Origin: an uncultured Bacteroidota bacterium
GTDB lineage: Bacteria; Bacteroidota; Bacteroidia; Bacteroidales; UBA12481
Length of the DNA: 9,165 nt
Reading direction: 5' to 3'
Assembly (NCBI GenBank): GCA_903832165.1
Contig: CAILAQ010000682.1
Span: forward strand, 1 to 9,165
Shown here: positions 6,032-9,165 of the stretch, one piece after another
How positions within the stretch are numbered: position 1 is the first letter of the stretch
How the letters are laid out: the number at the start of each line of letters is the position of its first letter
Position numbers and translations under genes: made by a program
Notes under the pieces: model-generated
What the model saw: the letters and a program-made list of their open reading frames with translations, nothing else
What the model was told of the DNA's origin: nothing
Database searches by the model: none

Positions 6032-7450
6032 ATGAAGCATCAAGTTACACGCCGTAATTTTCTGAGCAGCTGCGCTGTATGCGGAGCAGGGCTATCACTT
6101 TACCCGATGCTCGGATCATCGATGAGTTTTACTATGGCACCGGTATTATCGCGTCCGAAAGTTAAACCGGTAGTGAAAGCAATTTTCGCGTACCCCGATC
6201 CGGCGGGTCCTATCTGGCCAAATATCGGTTATGATTTTGATACAAAAATCGCTGAATACAAACAAAAGCTATTAGCAGAATGTCCTGAAGTGGATTTCCG
6301 GTTTTTGTCAACCATGGCTGGTTCAGCGGTGGAAGCCAAGCGGATTGTTGATGAAGATCCCAGTGTCGACGGATATCTGTATTTCCTCGTCGGATGCCTG
6401 TGGGGTGATCTTTCTGAGACGCTTGCGCAGAGTGGTAAACCAATGATTATGGTTGATCACCTCTATGCCGGATCAGGGGAATTTCTCACCTCATATGCCT
6501 GGGCACATCGGCGGAAACTGCCGGTAATCCCTGTTTCCTCATCAGATTTCAATGATGTAAAGAAAGCTCTGAGCTACTTCGTAACCATGAAACTGATTGC
6601 GAATTCCACTATGCTGGTAGTCGGAGGAACACCGGATTTAAAACTCCAGGAGGTGTTTGGAATCCAGGTCAAGGGCATCGATTTTTCGGAAATCAATAAT
6701 CGGTATAATGCCGTCAGCAAGAAAGATTATGAAGCAAAAGCGGATGAGTGGATCAAGCGTGCCGGCAAGGTAGTGGAACCCAAAACTGATGAAATCAGAA
6801 AGTCTGCATCCATGTACCTTGCCATGGCAGGTGTTATGGAAGATCATAATGCACAGGCAATTACAGTTAATTGCCTTGGAGGCATCTACAGCGAGAAAAT
6901 GGTTTGTGCTTATCCATGCATTGGCTTCATGGAACTGGATGACCAGGGTTTTGTTGGTGCATGCGAAGCCGATCAGAGATCAACACTTACCAAGTTAATG
7001 ATGACTTATCAATCTGGCAGACCGGGATTCATTTCTGATCCGGTTATCGACACCTCCAAAAATCAGATTATCTATGCGCATTGTGTTGCTCCGACCAAAG
7101 TATACGGACCCGACGGGCCTTACAACCCGTTCCATATCCGGAGCCATTCGGAAGACAGAAAAGGTGCATCGATCAGGTCACTCATGCCGGTTGGGCAAAT
7201 GACAACCACCATCGAATTCGATCATGGTAAGAAACAAATCATTTTCCACCAGGGAGTTACGGTTGAAAATATTGATGAGGACATGGCCTGTCGGAGTAAG
7301 CTGGCCGTGGAAGTCAAGGGAGATATTTACAAGCTACTTGATCAGTGGGATGAATGGGGCTGGCACCGCGTCACCTTTTTCGGCGATTTGAAAAGGGAAG
7401 TTGAAACTTTGGCGATGCTATATGGATTTGAGATGTTATACGAAGCATAA
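6032..7450 (+). CDS. Tat-exported protein resembling the L-fucose/L-arabinose isomerase fold
   Basis: The 472-residue protein opens with a twin-arginine signal, VTRRNFLSSC (Arg7-Arg8), then a hydrophobic stretch, so it should be exported folded, perhaps with a bound cofactor or metal. The middle (about 45-280) looks like alternating strand/helix domains. The C-terminal part recalls the FucI/AraA sugar isomerase family: CIGFMELDDQGFVGACEAD (296-314, with Glu312 and Asp314), a TGRP-like QSGRPGFISDP, IIYAHCVAP (His350), and a late GWHRVTFFGD (His445) where AraA has its conserved HH segment. An acid and a histidine at matching places suggest a retained metal site, but isomerase activity is unproven. 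The next gene, an M28 peptidase, begins 5 nt after the stop, so the two are probably one operon. Start chosen by the Tat motif. The gene-family assignment is a resemblance read by eye. Confidence 0.6.
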   Translation: MKHQVTRRNFLSSCAVCGAGLSLYPMLGSSMSFTMAPVLSRPKVKPVVKAIFAYPDPAGPIWPNIGYDFDTKIAEYKQKLLAECPEVDFRFLSTMAGSAVEAKRIVDEDPSVDGYLYFLVGCLWGDLSETLAQSGKPMIMVDHLYAGSGEFLTSYAWAHRRKLPVIPVSSSDFNDVKKALSYFVTMKLIANSTMLVVGGTPDLKLQEVFGIQVKGIDFSEINNRYNAVSKKDYEAKADEWIKRAGKVVEPKTDEIRKSASMYLAMAGVMEDHNAQAITVNCLGGIYSEKMVCAYPCIGFMELDDQGFVGACEADQRSTLTKLMMTYQSGRPGFISDPVIDTSKNQIIYAHCVAPTKVYGPDGPYNPFHIRSHSEDRKGASIRSLMPVGQMTTTIEFDHGKKQIIFHQGVTVENIDEDMACRSKLAVEVKGDIYKLLDQWDEWGWHRVTFFGDLKREVETLAMLYGFEMLYEA

Positions 7451-7455
7451 ACAAT

Positions 7456-9126
7456 ATGAAAATCACCAGTAAATCATCATCGGTAATTCTGATCATCACA
7501 CTCTTTGCAGGCTTTCAACTAGCCTGGGGTCAGGAGAAGGGATTAAAAACTATTACTGAAGATGAACTCCGGTACCACCTTGGCTTCCTTGGTGCACCTG
7601 AATTCAGGGGAAGAATGACGCCTTCGGCAGAACTCGAAATTGCCACCGTGTATCTTGGCAACTGGGCCAGGAGCACCGGGCTGTCGCCCATCCTGCCTGA
7701 TGGTTCTTTCTACCAGACACTGCCGCTCCGGGTGGTCTCCGTTTCGGAACCCAATACCCGGCTTCGGGTGGTAAATGAAAAAGGCGAACACGTATATTAT
7801 TATGGAAAATCATTCGGAGGCAATTATTCCAGTTCCGGGAGCTATAGCGGAGAAGCGGTATTTATTGGTTTGGGGATTTCCAATCCTGAAAAAGGATGGG
7901 ACGACCTGAAAGATATCGATTTAACCAATAAAATGGTTATCCTTCTTGATGAGCCTGTTCCCGGTCAGAAAACCGACCTGGGCTCCACCTATGCTTACCG
8001 CTTAAGTTCACGGATCAGCCTGATCAGAGAAAAAGGAGCGGCCGGCGTACTTTATATCATTCCTCCGGTTCTTGAATCAAAACGACTGGCTGGCGGGGAT
8101 GTTTTTGAAAGGATTCCTGCGGGCCGCATGACGGTGAATTACGATACACAACGGCGCGGAACACCGGCTCCGGCGACACAGACACAAACGTCTCAACCGG
8201 TTCGAAGGCCTTCGCTGCCATTCGGGCAGGCAGCCATCAGTCACGACCTGGCAGCTTCGATCCTTGGAATCACAATAGAAGAGGTCGGCCAGATGTTTCA
8301 GACTATCCGAAAAGGCACTGCCGTTCCAGGTAAATCGATGGCCGGAACAAAAATCCAGCTGAATATTGAGGTCGAAACCCGAATCAGTACCTCCAGAAAT
8401 GTTGTAGGAATGATCCCCGGGTCTGATCCGAAACTTAAGGAAGAATATATTGTAATCTGCGCTCACCACGATCATCTGGGCATCAGCGACGGTGAGGTTA
8501 TTGCAGGAGCTGATGACGATGGAACGGGTACCGTTGCCCTGATCGGAATCGCAAAGGCATTACTGACCGAAAGGCCAAAAAGATCAGTGATTATCGCCTG
8601 GTTTACCGGTGAGGAACAGGGACTGTATGGATCGCATTTCTTTGTAAATAATTGCCCGGTTCCGATAGAAAAGATCAGTACGTGCCTTAATCTCGACATG
8701 CTAGGCCGTAATGATACCGACAGCCTGTACCTTGTAGGATCAAACCTGCTGAGCTCGGAACTTGATGCATCAATCCATAACGTGAATTCAAAGTATGGGA
8801 TCAATTTTGTATTTGATTACCTGTACTCCAATCTCACACATCCGCAAAGGGTTTACTTCCGGAGTGACCACTATCCTTTTATCCGGTTCGGCATTCCATC
8901 GGTCTGGATATTTTGTGGCTTTACCTCTGATTATCATACGCCGAAAGATGTTTTGGAGTATATCAATTATGAGAAATTCCTGAAGGTTACAAAACTCACC
9001 TACCTTACTGCTTTCGAGACAGGCAATCTTAAAAACCTCCTGAAGCTTGATACAAATCCGGCAGTCACCACACGTGGAAAGCACAATATGGAAACCAGGA
9101 GCCTCTTTGAGAACAGTAGGCAGTAG
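7456..9126 (+). CDS. Secreted M28 family zinc aminopeptidase with PA domain
   Basis: The 556-residue protein has a Sec signal (1-25, probable cut at AWG-Q) and belongs to M28, whose secreted members remove N-terminal residues using two zinc ions. A protease-associated (PA) domain occupies about 130-290, interrupted by a Pro/Thr/Gln-rich loop (231-252). The catalytic domain (about 313-525) has the full ligand set: His337 (CAHHDHLG), Asp354 (AGADDDGTG), catalytic Glu386 with ligand Glu387 (TGEEQG), Asp414 (LNLDMLGR) and His494 (SDYHTPKD). It follows the Tat protein by 5 nt and is likely translated from the same message. The tail after about 525 is not recognisably conserved. The last three codons and the TAG stop lie inside a heptamer array. 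Substrate preference cannot be read from the sequence. Confidence 0.94.
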   Translation: MKITSKSSSVILIITLFAGFQLAWGQEKGLKTITEDELRYHLGFLGAPEFRGRMTPSAELEIATVYLGNWARSTGLSPILPDGSFYQTLPLRVVSVSEPNTRLRVVNEKGEHVYYYGKSFGGNYSSSGSYSGEAVFIGLGISNPEKGWDDLKDIDLTNKMVILLDEPVPGQKTDLGSTYAYRLSSRISLIREKGAAGVLYIIPPVLESKRLAGGDVFERIPAGRMTVNYDTQRRGTPAPATQTQTSQPVRRPSLPFGQAAISHDLAASILGITIEEVGQMFQTIRKGTAVPGKSMAGTKIQLNIEVETRISTSRNVVGMIPGSDPKLKEEYIVICAHHDHLGISDGEVIAGADDDGTGTVALIGIAKALLTERPKRSVIIAWFTGEEQGLYGSHFFVNNCPVPIEKISTCLNLDMLGRNDTDSLYLVGSNLLSSELDASIHNVNSKYGINFVFDYLYSNLTHPQRVYFRSDHYPFIRFGIPSVWIFCGFTSDYHTPKDVLEYINYEKFLKVTKLTYLTAFETGNLKNLLKLDTNPAVTTRGKHNMETRSLFENSRQ

Positions 9127-9165
9127 GCAGTAGGCAGTTGGCAGTTGGCAGTAGGCAGTTGGCAG
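9114..9165 (+). repeat. CAGTWGG heptamer tandem repeat, reaching the window edge
   Basis: Seven complete units follow each other without error in length: CAGTAGG three times, CAGTTGG twice, CAGTAGG, CAGTTGG, then CAG at the edge. The array begins inside the M28 peptidase gene and encodes its last residues (Ser-Arg-Gln) and its stop, TAG at 9124-9126, in the second unit. It continues beyond the window, so its full length is unknown. Confidence 0.88.

Noticed and set aside
6059..6073. Lipobox (LSSC, Cys14) in the Tat-type leader of the isomerase-like protein
   Set aside because: The cysteine comes only six residues after the twin arginines, with no hydrophobic core before it. The hydrophobic part follows the cysteine, so lipidation there is unlikely.
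142..9126. A dedicated multi-gene system made of the three peptidases
   Set aside because: The M3, M24 and M28 genes lie in separate transcription units, one on the opposite strand, with housekeeping ribD between them. A shared lifestyle explains their presence better than one system.

Overview
The window looks like chromosomal DNA of a Bacteroidota, probably a Bacteroidales/Marinilabiliales-type bacterium. Pointers are: start codons mostly without a Shine-Dalgarno sequence; a TAnnTTTG-type -7 box before ribD; exported peptidases with Sec or lipoprotein signals; and short 7-8 bp tandem repeats between genes. No rRNA, tRNA, CRISPR, integrase or transposase was seen, and all six main reading frames are intact.

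Layout. (1) 1-141: hairpin-bearing, REP-like sequence, then an octamer repeat tract on the 3' side of the first gene. (2) 142-2250, minus strand: a lipoprotein M3 peptidyl-dipeptidase (Dcp). (3) 2251-2403: divergent promoter region. (4) 2404-3510: ribD, riboflavin synthesis. (5) 3521-3548: a perfect palindrome built from an 8-bp tandem repeat. (6) 3567-4283: a multi-pass membrane protein whose C-terminal half resembles eukaryotic Mpv17/PMP22. (7) 4284-4567: a gene-free region with a heptamer array, a REP-like hairpin element and an AT-rich degenerate repeat. (8) 4568-5941: an exported M24 Xaa-Pro aminopeptidase. (9) 5954-6014: an octamer array. (10) 6032-7450 and 7456-9126: a two-gene operon with a Tat-exported protein resembling the L-fucose/L-arabinose isomerase fold, and a secreted PA-domain M28 aminopeptidase. 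(11) 9114-9165: a heptamer array that contains the stop codon of the last gene.

Three of the six genes encode exported metallopeptidases of complementary type: dipeptide release from C-termini (M3), removal of residues before proline (M24) and aminopeptidase action (M28). This suits an organism that degrades peptides in the periplasm or at the surface. The FucI/AraA-like Tat protein is the least understood gene and is probably co-transcribed with the M28 peptidase.

The most unusual signal is positional. Each of the five gene 3' ends not inside the operon is touched or closely followed by a 7-8 bp tandem repeat. In three of them the repeat overlaps the stop codon itself. The 5-nt operon junction and the divergent promoter region have none. 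I did not find a defence system or another clearly new multi-gene system.
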